This document shows positions 24,629-33,190 of a DNA stretch of 48,310 bases, piece by piece. The first letter of the stretch is position 1, and each line of letters starts with the position of its first letter. The notes under the pieces were generated by a model that was not told where the DNA came from, made no database searches, and saw only the letters and a list, made by a program, of their open reading frames with translations. Made by a program: the position numbers and the translations under genes. This DNA is from Vitreoscilla sp. (GTDB lineage Bacteria > Pseudomonadota > Gammaproteobacteria > Burkholderiales > Burkholderiaceae_C), in assembly GCA_018780145.1 (NCBI GenBank), contig JADMKA010000237.1:1-48310 (forward strand), given 5' to 3'.

Positions 24629-26245
24629 ATGACTTTTGAATCGCTTGGCCTCGACGAGGCCCTGGTGAGCGCACTGCGCGCCGCCCAATACGAACACCCC
24701 ACCGACGTGCAGGCCCGCGCCATCCCGGCCGCGCTCGCCGGCAAGGATCTGCGCGTGTGCTCCAACACCGGCAGCGGCAAGACCGCCGCCTTCGTGCTGC
24801 CCGCGCTGATGAAGGTGCTGGCCGCCCGCCAGGACCCGACGCAGAAGCCGCAGCGCAATGTGGTGCGCGGCCCGCGCATCCTGGTGCTGGTGCCGACCCG
24901 TGAGCTGGCCATGCAGGTCGCCAAGGCGGCCTCCAACTACGGCCGCAACGTGCCCTTCCTGGCCGTCACCTCGGTGGTCGGCGGCGTGCCCTACCCGGCC
25001 CAGCTGAAGGCCCTGCGCAGCCCGCTGGACATCCTGATCGCCACCCCGGGCCGCCTGATCGACCACCTGGGCAGCGGCAAAGCCATCCTCGACAACGTCG
25101 AGATGCTGGTGCTGGACGAAGCCGACCGCATGCTGGACATGGGCTTCATCGAGGACATCGAGCACATCGCCGCCTCGCTGCCGCAGAACCGCCAGACCCT
25201 GATGGCCAGCGCCACCTTCGACGGCCAGGTCGGCCAGCTGGCCATGCGCCTGCAGAACAAGGATGTGGAGCGTATCGAGATCACCGGCCACACCGCCAAG
25301 CACGAGAACATCAGCCAGGAGCTGATGTGGGCCGACGACCTCGACCACAAGCACCAGCTGCTGGACCACCTGCTGACCGACCGTGATGTCGACCAGGCCG
25401 TGGTATTCACCAGCACCCAGATCGACGCCGACCGCCTGGCCGACCGCCTGTACGAGATGGGCCACGCCGCCGCCGCGCTGCATGGCGGCATGCCGCAAGG
25501 CCGGCGCAACCGCGTGCTGCAGGGCCTGCGCTCGCGCCAGCTGCGCATCCTGGTGGCCACCGACGTGGCCGCCCGCGGCATCGACGTGCCGACCATCAGC
25601 CACGTCATCAACTACGGCCTGCCGTTGAAGGCCGAGGACTACGTGCACCGCATCGGCCGCACCGGCCGCGCCGGCCGCTCGGGCCGCGCCGTCACGCTGG
25701 CCGAGCGCCGCGACGTGCCGATGATCCGTCGCATCCAGCACTACACCACGCAGCCGATCCCGGTCGCCACCGTGCAGGGCCTGGAACCCAGCCGCCCGGC
25801 CCCCGACACCGTTCAGCGCCCGCCCCGTGCCGGCGCCCCGCGCGGCAAGACCGGCGGCTTCTCACGTGGCAACGATTTCGGCCACCGTGGCGCCCCGCGC
25901 AACGACCGCGGCTTCAACGACCGTTTCGCCGGTGGCGAGCGCCGCCCGCCGATGGACCGTGCACCGTTCGAGCGCCACGACCGGCCCGCGTTCCCGCGCG
26001 CCGATCGCCCGGAGTTCCAGCACCAGGAGCGCCCCGCGTTCCAGCGTGGCGAGCGGCCGGACTACCAGCGCCAGGACCGCCCGGACTACCAGCGCAATGA
26101 CGGCCCCGGCTTCATCCGCGCCGACCGCCCGGCCGGCCACGCGCCGGCCCGGCCGGCTCACGCGCCGGGCAAGTTCGCTTCGAGCAAGCCACGCTTTGCC
26201 AGCAGCGGCGCCAACGCCGGCAAGCGGCCGCGGAAGGCGGTGTAA
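24629..26245 (+). CDS. rhlE: DEAD-box RNA helicase, RhlE type
   Basis: A 538-residue ATP-dependent RNA helicase. Motifs in order: Q-motif region near residue 25, SNTGSGKT (motif I), PTREL, TPGR, VLDEADRMLDMGF (motif II), SAT (motif III), ATDVAARGID and HRIGRTGRAG (motif VI). After about residue 390 the tail is low-complexity, with repeats of the type RADRPEFQ, QERPAFQ and QDRPDYQ, ending in a basic GKRPRKAV. Such tails bind RNA. RhlE-like proteins act in ribosome assembly and RNA decay, often under cold stress. The last 88 bases overlap the end of the convergent peptidase gene. RhlE rather than CsdA or DbpA is inferred from overall look. Confidence 0.92.
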   Translation: MTFESLGLDEALVSALRAAQYEHPTDVQARAIPAALAGKDLRVCSNTGSGKTAAFVLPALMKVLAARQDPTQKPQRNVVRGPRILVLVPTRELAMQVAKAASNYGRNVPFLAVTSVVGGVPYPAQLKALRSPLDILIATPGRLIDHLGSGKAILDNVEMLVLDEADRMLDMGFIEDIEHIAASLPQNRQTLMASATFDGQVGQLAMRLQNKDVERIEITGHTAKHENISQELMWADDLDHKHQLLDHLLTDRDVDQAVVFTSTQIDADRLADRLYEMGHAAAALHGGMPQGRRNRVLQGLRSRQLRILVATDVAARGIDVPTISHVINYGLPLKAEDYVHRIGRTGRAGRSGRAVTLAERRDVPMIRRIQHYTTQPIPVATVQGLEPSRPAPDTVQRPPRAGAPRGKTGGFSRGNDFGHRGAPRNDRGFNDRFAGGERRPPMDRAPFERHDRPAFPRADRPEFQHQERPAFQRGERPDYQRQDRPDYQRNDGPGFIRADRPAGHAPARPAHAPGKFASSKPRFASSGANAGKRPRKAV

Positions 26246-28239
26246 GCCGCCTGGGGGGCCACCGTGTCCCCCACCGAATAGATGTGGCGGTGCAAGCGCG
26301 CCGCCACCTCCGCGTCGAACGCATCTCCGGCTTCGACGAACGCATCGAACGCGTCGGCATCCAGCACCTCGGCCCACAGGTACACGTAGTACCCGCTGGC
26401 GTACGCCGAGCCCGCGAACAAGTGCTGGAAGTGCACCAACCGGTGTCGCACGCCGACCGCCTCGGGCATGCCCAGCCGGGCCAGCGCCTGGCGCTCGAAC
26501 TCGCTGATGTCCGCCGGCCCATCCGGGTCGGTCAGCCCGTGCAGTTCGAGGTCGACCAGCGCACTGCCCACGTAGCTCACCGTGTCATAGCCCTGGCCCC
26601 AGCGCTGGGCGGCCTGCAGGCGCTCGATCAGCGCGGCAGGAATCGGCTCGCCGGTCTGCCAATGGCGGGCGTGGCGAGCCAGCACCTCGGGTTGGCTCAG
26701 CCAGTGCTCGAACAGCTGCGACGGCAGCTCGACGAAATCGCGCAGCACCTGCGTGCCCGCCAGGCGGTGATAGGTCACCCGTGACAGCAGGCCGTGCAGG
26801 CCATGGCCGAACTCGTGGAACAGCGTGCGCGCATCGTCGAACGACAGCAGCGTCGGCTCGCCCGGGGCGCCCTTGGCGAAGTTGTTGTTGTTGACGATGA
26901 TGGGCCGCGCCACGCCCCGGTTGCGCGATTGGTAGTTGAAGTCGCTCATCCAGGCACCGGAGCGCTTGGTCTGGCGCGCGAAGTTGTCGTGCAGGAACAG
27001 GCCGGCGCTGGCCCCGCCGGCATCGAACATCTCGTAGACCTTGACGTCCGGGTGGTAGGCCCGAAGCGCCGGGCGCGCCTCGAAGCGCACGCCGAAGAGC
27101 CGCTGCGCGCAGTCGAACAACGCCTCGACCATGCGCTCCAGCGGGAAGTAGGGCTTGACCTCGGATTCGTCGATCTCGTAGCGCGCCTGGCGCACCTTTT
27201 CGGACCAGAAGCGCCAGTCCCAGGCAGCGGGATCCCCCGCCACGTGGTGGCTGCGCATCATCGCGATCAGCGCCTGGCGCTCGCGCTCGACGGCAGGCAA
27301 CGCCCGCGTCCAGACCTCGTCAAGCAGGCCCTTCACCGCCGCCTGGTTGCCGGCCATGGTGTCGACGAGGGCGAAGTCGGCGTAGCAGTCGTGGCCGTGC
27401 GCGCGCGCCTGCTCCTGACGCTGTTGCAGGATCTCGCGGGCCAGCGCCCGGTTGTCCGTCGCGCCGCCGCGCTCGCCGCGGCCCACCCAGGCGCGCCAGG
27501 CGGCCTCGCGCAGGTCGCGCCGCTCGGAGAAAGTCAGGAGCGGCACGATCAGCGAGCGGTTCAGCGTGATCACATGCACGCCATCGCCGAAGCCCCGCTC
27601 GGCGGCCGCCTGTCGCGCGGCAGCGCGCACGAACGCCGGCAACCCAGCCAGCTCGGCCTCGCTGTCGAGCACCATCTGGAACGCGGCTTCGTCGGCCAGC
27701 ACGTTTTGCGCGAAGCGGGTGGTCAGCGTCGCCAGACGCTGCATGGTCTGCGAGTAGCGCGCCTGGGCGTCGGCGCCAAAGCGTGCCCCGGCCCGCACGG
27801 CATCCAGATGCAGGCGCTCCAGCAGCCGCAACGCCTCGGGCGCCAGACCCAGGCTGGTCCGTTCCCGGTGCAGCGCGTCGAGCCGGGCGAACACCGCCGG
27901 GTGCATCTTCACCGCGCTGTCGTGCGCCGCCAGCGGCGCTGCCGTCTCGCGCTGCACCGCCTGCAGGGCCGGCGAGGTCTCGGACGCGGTCAGGTTGCCC
28001 AGCACCGACTCGATCCGGTAGAGCAAGCTGCCTGCACGGTCGAAGGCGGCCACGGTGTTGTCGAAACTGGGCGGCTCGGTCTGGGCCCCGATCAGGTCCA
28101 GCTCGGCCAGGTGCTGGCGCATCGCCTCGGCCAGCGCCGGGCCGAAGTGCTCCGGCCTGATCCGCTCGAAGGGCGGCAGGCCGAAGGGCGAGTCCCAGGC
28201 TTCCAGCAGGGGATTGGTGGTGGTCAGGGTGATGCTCAT
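26158..28239 (-). CDS. prlC: M3-family oligopeptidase A
   Basis: A 693-residue zinc metallopeptidase. The site H475-E476-F-G-H479 in LFHEFGHGLHG is the HExxH motif of thimet oligopeptidases. The start NPLLEAWDSPFGLPPFERIRPEH resembles OpdA/PrlC, a cytoplasmic enzyme that degrades peptides, including cleaved signal peptides. The start is placed at ATG 28239; upstream reading is not family-like. The natural family end is near LLAKRGLLE, and the last few residues plus stop run into the helicase gene on the other strand, giving an 88-base convergent overlap. Confidence 0.92.
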   Translation of the reverse strand: MSITLTTTNPLLEAWDSPFGLPPFERIRPEHFGPALAEAMRQHLAELDLIGAQTEPPSFDNTVAAFDRAGSLLYRIESVLGNLTASETSPALQAVQRETAAPLAAHDSAVKMHPAVFARLDALHRERTSLGLAPEALRLLERLHLDAVRAGARFGADAQARYSQTMQRLATLTTRFAQNVLADEAAFQMVLDSEAELAGLPAFVRAAARQAAAERGFGDGVHVITLNRSLIVPLLTFSERRDLREAAWRAWVGRGERGGATDNRALAREILQQRQEQARAHGHDCYADFALVDTMAGNQAAVKGLLDEVWTRALPAVERERQALIAMMRSHHVAGDPAAWDWRFWSEKVRQARYEIDESEVKPYFPLERMVEALFDCAQRLFGVRFEARPALRAYHPDVKVYEMFDAGGASAGLFLHDNFARQTKRSGAWMSDFNYQSRNRGVARPIIVNNNNFAKGAPGEPTLLSFDDARTLFHEFGHGLHGLLSRVTYHRLAGTQVLRDFVELPSQLFEHWLSQPEVLARHARHWQTGEPIPAALIERLQAAQRWGQGYDTVSYVGSALVDLELHGLTDPDGPADISEFERQALARLGMPEAVGVRHRLVHFQHLFAGSAYASGYYVYLWAEVLDADAFDAFVEAGDAFDAEVAARLHRHIYSVGDTVAPQAAYTAFRGRLPALAPLLAKRGLLEANLPGA

Positions 28240-28379
28240 GCAGAAGGCCTGTTGATCTGTCAGAGAAAAGCATGATGCCATTGGCGCCCGCGGCGCGCAC
28301 TTGCCAATCACCCCAATCGGAACGAGACTTCGCGCCGCGTTGGCTGGGGCCCAGCCCGTAGACCTGGAGAGCAATGCCC

Positions 28380-28910
28380 ATGAAGATCCTGAAGGTGCTG
28401 GCCACCATCGTCGTGCTGGTCGCAGCGGTCCTGTTCGGTGGCGGCCTGTTGCTGTCGCCCAAGTTCCACATCGAACGAAGCATCGTCGTCAATGCACCGG
28501 CCGAGAAGGCCTACGCCCTGGTGGCGGACCCCCACCGCTGGAAGGAGTGGACGGTCTGGAACCGCCGCGACCCGGCGATGCAGATCGAGTACTTCGGTGC
28601 CGCCTCCGGCGCCACATCGGGTTGGGCCTGGAAGAGCGCCAGCGAGGGCGACGGCAAGATGACGCTGACCGCCGTCGAGCCGCCCGCCCGCGTCGCGTAC
28701 GACCTGTACTTCCCGGACTTCGACAGCACCTCGACGGGAGACCTGCGGTTCACCCCCGAGGGCAGCGGCACCCGGGTCACCTGGCGCATGGACGGCGACA
28801 TGGGCGCCAACCCGCTGATGCGCTGGATGGCCTTGATGATGGATGGCATGGCCGGCAAGGATTTCGACGCCGGCCTGGCCAACCTGAAGGCCGTGGCCGA
28901 GACACCTTGA
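28380..28910 (+). CDS. SRPBCC (polyketide-cyclase-like) protein with N-terminal helix
   Basis: A 176-residue protein. One hydrophobic helix at about residues 5-25 anchors it or serves as a signal. The rest is an SRPBCC/START-like lipid or ligand-binding fold, with FHIERSIVVNAPAEKAYALVADPHRWKEW as the diagnostic opening. GGAG lies upstream of two in-frame ATGs (28374 and 28380); 28380 (MKILKV) is preferred as relatives start this way. Its stop overlaps the start of the following oxidoreductase, so the two are translated together. Function is unknown. Confidence 0.85.
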   Translation: MKILKVLATIVVLVAAVLFGGGLLLSPKFHIERSIVVNAPAEKAYALVADPHRWKEWTVWNRRDPAMQIEYFGAASGATSGWAWKSASEGDGKMTLTAVEPPARVAYDLYFPDFDSTSTGDLRFTPEGSGTRVTWRMDGDMGANPLMRWMALMMDGMAGKDFDAGLANLKAVAETP

Positions 28911-29983
28911 ACGCGCCTGGCGCCCGCCCGCCCGTCCGCGTCGGCCTGATCGGCTTCGGCTATGCGGGCCGCACCTTCCACGCGCCGCTGATCGCCGCGA
29001 CACCGGGCCTGGCACTGTGCGCGGCGGCCAGCAGCCAGCCCGATGCGGTGCGGGCAGCGCTCGGAGGCGCGGTGGCCGTCCACGCCGAGCCTGCCGCGCT
29101 GATCGCGCGCGACGACCTCGACCTGATCGTCATCGCCACCCCCAACGACACCCACGCCCCGCTGGCGTCTGCCGCCCTGCAGGCCGGCAAGGCGGTGGTG
29201 GTGGACAAGCCGTTTGCGCTCGACTCGACCCAGGCCGCGGCCCTGGTGGCACTGGCCGAGCGGCAGGGCCGCCTGTTGAGCGTGTTCCACAACCGCCGCT
29301 GGGACGGTGACTTCCTGACGGTTCGCGCCTTGTTGGCCAGCGGCGAACTGGGCCGCGTGACCCAGGCGCGATTCCACTTCGACCGCTACCGCCCGCTGGT
29401 GCGCGCCCGCTGGCGCGAGGCCGACTCGCCGGCCGGCGGGTTGTGGATCGACCTCGGGCCTCACCTGATCGACCAGGCGCTGCAACTCTTCGGCGAGCCC
29501 GTGGCCATCCAGGCCGACATCGCCGCCCAGCGCGACGGTGCCACAGGTGACGACTGGTTCCAGGCCACGCTGCGCCACGCCAGCGGGCTGCGCGTGACCG
29601 TCTCGGCCAGCACCCTAGCCGCCCTGCCCGGCCCGCGCTTCGAGCTGCACGGCACCCGCGGCAGCTATGCCAAGCACGGCCTGGATCCGCAGGAAGACGC
29701 GCTCAAGCGCGGGGACAAGCCGGATGCCCCCGGCTGGGGCCACGGTGACGCCCCGGGCGCGCTCGTCACGGCGGCCGACCCCGCGCGGCACGAGGAGCTT
29801 CAGCACCTGCCCTGGCCCACCATGCCCGGCCGCTACCCGGACTACTACGCCGGCATCCGTGACGCCTTGCAGGGCCGCGGCACCAACCCGGTACCGGCCG
29901 CCGAGGCGCTGGCCGTGATGCACTGGCTGGATCTCGGCCGCCGCAGCGCCGCAGAACGGCGCGAACTCGGCGTGGTCGGCTGA
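28907..29983 (+). CDS. Gfo/Idh/MocA-family oxidoreductase
   Basis: A 358-residue NAD(P)-dependent dehydrogenase. It opens with the Rossmann motif VGLIGFGYAGRTFHAPLI (glycine pattern GxGxxG) and contains VDKPFALDS with the EKP-like lysine (DKP) and the GGLWIDLGPHLIDQAL motif with the catalytic-type aspartate and histidine. Family members oxidise sugars or related polyols. No ATG or GTG occurs before the Rossmann fold; the TTG at 28907 overlaps the previous stop as TTGA and is the best start. Closest in style to YdgJ/IolG-like enzymes; substrate is unknown. Confidence 0.88.
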   Translation: MNAPGARPPVRVGLIGFGYAGRTFHAPLIAATPGLALCAAASSQPDAVRAALGGAVAVHAEPAALIARDDLDLIVIATPNDTHAPLASAALQAGKAVVVDKPFALDSTQAAALVALAERQGRLLSVFHNRRWDGDFLTVRALLASGELGRVTQARFHFDRYRPLVRARWREADSPAGGLWIDLGPHLIDQALQLFGEPVAIQADIAAQRDGATGDDWFQATLRHASGLRVTVSASTLAALPGPRFELHGTRGSYAKHGLDPQEDALKRGDKPDAPGWGHGDAPGALVTAADPARHEELQHLPWPTMPGRYPDYYAGIRDALQGRGTNPVPAAEALAVMHWLDLGRRSAAERRELGVVG

Positions 29984-30031
29984 CACCGCCACGGCAAGGT
30001 ACGCTCGCGGGTTCCGCCCCCCGCATCCACC

Positions 30032-30598
30032 ATGGCTCTCAAATCCACCGTCTTCAAGGCCCAGCTGCAGATCGCCGACATGGACCGCTCGCTCTATGCG
30101 GACCATGCGCTGACGCTGGCGCGCCACCCGTCGGAGACCGACGAACGCATGATGATGCGGCTGCTTGCCTTCGCACTCGCGGTGCCGGTGGACAACGACC
30201 ACGGCGCGCTCGAATTCGCGGGCGGGCTGTCCGATGCCGACGAGCCGGACCTGTGGCAGAAGGACCTGACCGGCGCCCTGGTGCAGTGGATCGAGGTCGG
30301 CCAGCCCGACGACCGCCGCCTGGCCAAGGCCTGCGGTCGCTCGGACCGTGTTCGCCTGTGGACCTACCACCCGGCCACCCCGATCTGGTGGGCCGGCATC
30401 GAGGGCAAGGTGGCCCGCCTGGCCAACCTCGAGGTCTGGCAGATCGACCCGGCCGACAGCCAGGCCCTGGCCAAGCTGGCCGAGCGCAGCATGCAGTTGC
30501 AGGTCACCGTGCAGGAAGGCCACATCTACGTGGGCAACGGGCGAGACTCCGTCGCCCTGGAGCCTCGCCTGCTGAAGGCCTTCAGCACCCGCCGCTGA
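30032..30598 (+). CDS. yaeQ: YaeQ family protein
   Basis: A 188-residue protein recognisable as YaeQ from MALKSTVFKAQLQIADMDRSLYADHALTLARHPSETDERMM, DLWQKDLTGALVQWIEVGQP and WWAGIEGKVARLANLEVW. The fold is a PD-(D/E)XK nuclease-like core and the acidic residues E in SETDER and D/E in QWIEVG remain, but the activity is not established. It sits alone between an oxidoreductase and a peptidase gene. Confidence 0.92.
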   Translation: MALKSTVFKAQLQIADMDRSLYADHALTLARHPSETDERMMMRLLAFALAVPVDNDHGALEFAGGLSDADEPDLWQKDLTGALVQWIEVGQPDDRRLAKACGRSDRVRLWTYHPATPIWWAGIEGKVARLANLEVWQIDPADSQALAKLAERSMQLQVTVQEGHIYVGNGRDSVALEPRLLKAFSTRR

Positions 30599-30691
30599 CC
30601 CTCACGCGACCGGGGCACGCGCAGGCTGGCTATCATTCGCCGCCCGGCTCCACCCCACGGCCGGTTGATTCGCCACCCGCGAAGACCACCG

Positions 30692-32809
30692 ATGACACAC
30701 CACCTCCTCCACCGCCTGGCGGCCGCCCTGATCGGCGCCGCAGGCTCGATCGCCATGGCCCAGACCCCCGCACCCCAAGACCCCTACCTCTGGCTCGAAG
30801 ACGTGCAGGGCGAGCGAGCGTTGGCCTGGGTGCGCGAGCGCAACGCCGCGTCGCGGCCGGTGCTCGAGGCCCACCCCGACTTCCAGGCCAACCGCACCCG
30901 CTTCAAGGAGATCCTGGATTCCAAGGAGCGCATCCCGGCGATCAGCCGGCAGGGCGACTGGCTCTACAACTTCTGGCGCGACGCCACCAACCCGCGCGGC
31001 CTGTGGCGGCGTGCCACATTGGCCGAGTACCGCAAGTCCCAGCCGGCCTGGGAACTGGTGCTGGATCTCGACGCCCTGGCCAAGGCCGAGAACGAGAACT
31101 GGGTCTGGGCCGGCGCCAACTGCCTGGGCGGCGCTTCGACCCGCTGCCTCGTCTCCACCTCTCGCGGCGGCGCAGACGCGACCGTGGTGCGCGAGTTCGA
31201 CCTGGCCACTCGCAAGTTCGTGGAAGGCGGCTTCACGCTGCCCGAGGCCAAGAGCCAGATCGAATGGCTGGACGAGAACACGGTGTTCGTCGGCACCGAT
31301 TTCGGCCCCGGCTCGCTGACCGACTCGGGCTATGCCCGGGTCATCAAGCGGTGGAAGCGCGGTCAGCCATTGAAGGATGCGGTCACGGTCTACGAGGGCC
31401 AGCAGGCCGACGTGGCCGCCTTCGCCTCGATCGACCACACCCCCGGTTTCGAACGCGTGGTGTTCGGGCGTTCGCCGAGCTTCTTCACGACTGACATGGC
31501 GCTGTGGCAGGGCGACAAGGCCGTGCCCATCGCCAAACCGGCCGATGCCCAGCTCGCCTTCTGGCGCGACCAGGTGCTGATCGAGCTGCGCAGCGACTGG
31601 GCCGTGGGCGGCGCCACCTGGCCGCGCGGTTCGCTGCTGATCGCCGACGCCGCCGCCTACCTGCGCGGCGAGCGGCGCTTCACGGCGTTGTTCACACCCA
31701 CTGCCACGCGGTCGTTGGCCAGCCACTCGTTCACCCGCAGCCAGGTGCTGCTGAATGTGCTGGACAACGTGGCCGGCCGCGCCGAGGCCTGGCGCCGGGA
31801 CGCCGCAGGCCGGTGGGTCAAGAAGGACATCGCCGCGCCGTACCCCGGCACCTTGCAGGTCAGCGGCCTGCACGATCCGCTGGTGAAGGACGACGCGCTG
31901 GCCGAGGCCTTCACCGCCACCTATGTCGATTTCCTGACGCCGGACACGCTCTCGCTGGGTTACACCGGCACCGACACGCTGGAGCGGCTGAAGTCGCGCC
32001 CGGCCTTTTTCGAGTCTGCGGGCATGAAGGTCGAGCAGCGCTTCGCCACCTCGAAGGACGCCACCAAGGTGCCCTATTTCATCGTCTGGCCCAAGGGCGC
32101 CAAGGCCGACGGTGCCAACCCCACGCTGCTGTACGGCTACGGCGGCTTCGAGGTGCCGATGAACCCCTGGTACTCCGGCGCCTTCGGGCACGCCTGGTAC
32201 AGCAAGGGCGGCGTGATGGTGGTGGCCAACATCCGGGGCGGTGGCGAGTTCGGGCCGGCCTGGCACCAGGCTGCACTGAAGCAGAACAAGCAGAAGAGCT
32301 ACGACGACTTCATCGCCGTGGCCGAGGACCTGATCGCCACCAAGGTCAGCTCGCCACGCCACCTGGGCATCGAGGGCGGCAGCAACGGCGGCCTGCTGGT
32401 CGGTGCGGTGATGGTGCAGCGCCCCGATCTGTTCAACGCGGTGGTCTGCCAGGTGCCGCTGCTCGACATGCGGCGCTTCAACCAGTTGCTGGCCGGCGCG
32501 AGCTGGATGGCCGAATACGGCAACCCGGACATCCCGGAGGAATGGGCCTGGATCTCGGCCTACAGCCCGTACCAGAACGTGAAGGCCGGTGTCCGCTACC
32601 CGAAGCCGCTGATCATCACCAGCACGCGCGACGACCGCGTGCACCCCGCCCATGCCCGCAAGATGACGGCACGCATGATGGAGCAGGGCCATGCGGTTCT
32701 CTACTACGAGAACATCGAGGGCGGCCATGCCGCGGGCTCGGACAACCTCCAGGTCGCCGACCGACAAGCGCTGGAATTTGCCTACCTGTGGCAGCAGCTG
32801 GCCCGTTGA
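30692..32809 (+). CDS. Exported S9 prolyl oligopeptidase-like peptidase
   Basis: A 705-residue serine peptidase. Residues 1-22 form a signal peptide ending in AMAQ, so it is likely periplasmic. PYLWLEDVQGERALAWVRERN is the typical S9A start, followed by a seven-bladed propeller region, then an alpha/beta hydrolase domain with S564 in GGSNGG, an aspartate in STRDDRVHP and a histidine in EGGHAAG. All three triad residues are present. Such enzymes cut small peptides after proline or basic residues. ATG 30692 is chosen over an in-frame upstream ATG at 30665 because it gives a clean signal peptide. Repeat copy 4 starts directly after the stop. Confidence 0.92.
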   Translation: MTHHLLHRLAAALIGAAGSIAMAQTPAPQDPYLWLEDVQGERALAWVRERNAASRPVLEAHPDFQANRTRFKEILDSKERIPAISRQGDWLYNFWRDATNPRGLWRRATLAEYRKSQPAWELVLDLDALAKAENENWVWAGANCLGGASTRCLVSTSRGGADATVVREFDLATRKFVEGGFTLPEAKSQIEWLDENTVFVGTDFGPGSLTDSGYARVIKRWKRGQPLKDAVTVYEGQQADVAAFASIDHTPGFERVVFGRSPSFFTTDMALWQGDKAVPIAKPADAQLAFWRDQVLIELRSDWAVGGATWPRGSLLIADAAAYLRGERRFTALFTPTATRSLASHSFTRSQVLLNVLDNVAGRAEAWRRDAAGRWVKKDIAAPYPGTLQVSGLHDPLVKDDALAEAFTATYVDFLTPDTLSLGYTGTDTLERLKSRPAFFESAGMKVEQRFATSKDATKVPYFIVWPKGAKADGANPTLLYGYGGFEVPMNPWYSGAFGHAWYSKGGVMVVANIRGGGEFGPAWHQAALKQNKQKSYDDFIAVAEDLIATKVSSPRHLGIEGGSNGGLLVGAVMVQRPDLFNAVVCQVPLLDMRRFNQLLAGASWMAEYGNPDIPEEWAWISAYSPYQNVKAGVRYPKPLIITSTRDDRVHPAHARKMTARMMEQGHAVLYYENIEGGHAAGSDNLQVADRQALEFAYLWQQLAR

Positions 32810-32892
32810 ATGGAGCACCCGGTGTCCGAGTACAGCCACCACCCGCCGAGCGGGTGCTCAGCCGGCTTGGGGCGGCCCGGCGCTCGGCTGAG
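32810..32892 (+). repeat. Palindromic intergenic repeat, copy 4
   Basis: Begins on the base after the peptidase stop with ATGGAGCACCCGGTGTCCG, passes through the palindrome ACCCGCCGAGCGGGT and ends CGCTCGGCTGAGG. It makes up nearly the whole gap between the peptidase and GNAT genes. Its terminal GAGG lies six bases before the GNAT ATG and may serve as that gene's ribosome site. Confidence 0.85.
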
Positions 32893-32898
32893 GCGCGC

Positions 32899-33183
32899 AT
32901 GACCACGGCATTGAACGTCACCCACAACACCGCCGCCTCGCGCTTCGAGGCCGTGGTCGACGGCCACTTGTGCGTGGCCGACTACCGGCTGGCCGGTGGC
33001 GTGATGCAGATGACCCACACCGGCGTGCCGCCGCCGCTGGAAGGGCGCGGCATCGCCGCCCAGCTGGTGGCGGCCGCGCTGTCCCATGCGCGCGAACACG
33101 GCCTCAAGGTGCGCCCCAGCTGCAGCTATGTGGCGGTCTACATGCGGCGACACCCCGAGACGCTGGGCCTGTTGGCCGGCTGA
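32899..33183 (+). CDS. Small GNAT-type acetyltransferase (YjdJ-like)
   Basis: A 94-residue protein of the short YjdJ/Gcn5-related class. The opening NTAASRFEAVVDGHLCVADYRLAGGVMQMTHTGVPPPLEGRGIAAQLVAAAL contains the acetyl-CoA-binding loop (E-G-R-G-I-A). The tail LKVRPSCSYVAVYMRRHPE is also typical. It would transfer acetyl groups from acetyl-CoA to an unknown amine. The start follows repeat copy 4 immediately. The glutaminase gene starts eight bases downstream, so they are probably cotranscribed. Confidence 0.85.
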   Translation: MTTALNVTHNTAASRFEAVVDGHLCVADYRLAGGVMQMTHTGVPPPLEGRGIAAQLVAAALSHAREHGLKVRPSCSYVAVYMRRHPETLGLLAG

Positions 33184-33190
33184 CGACCAG

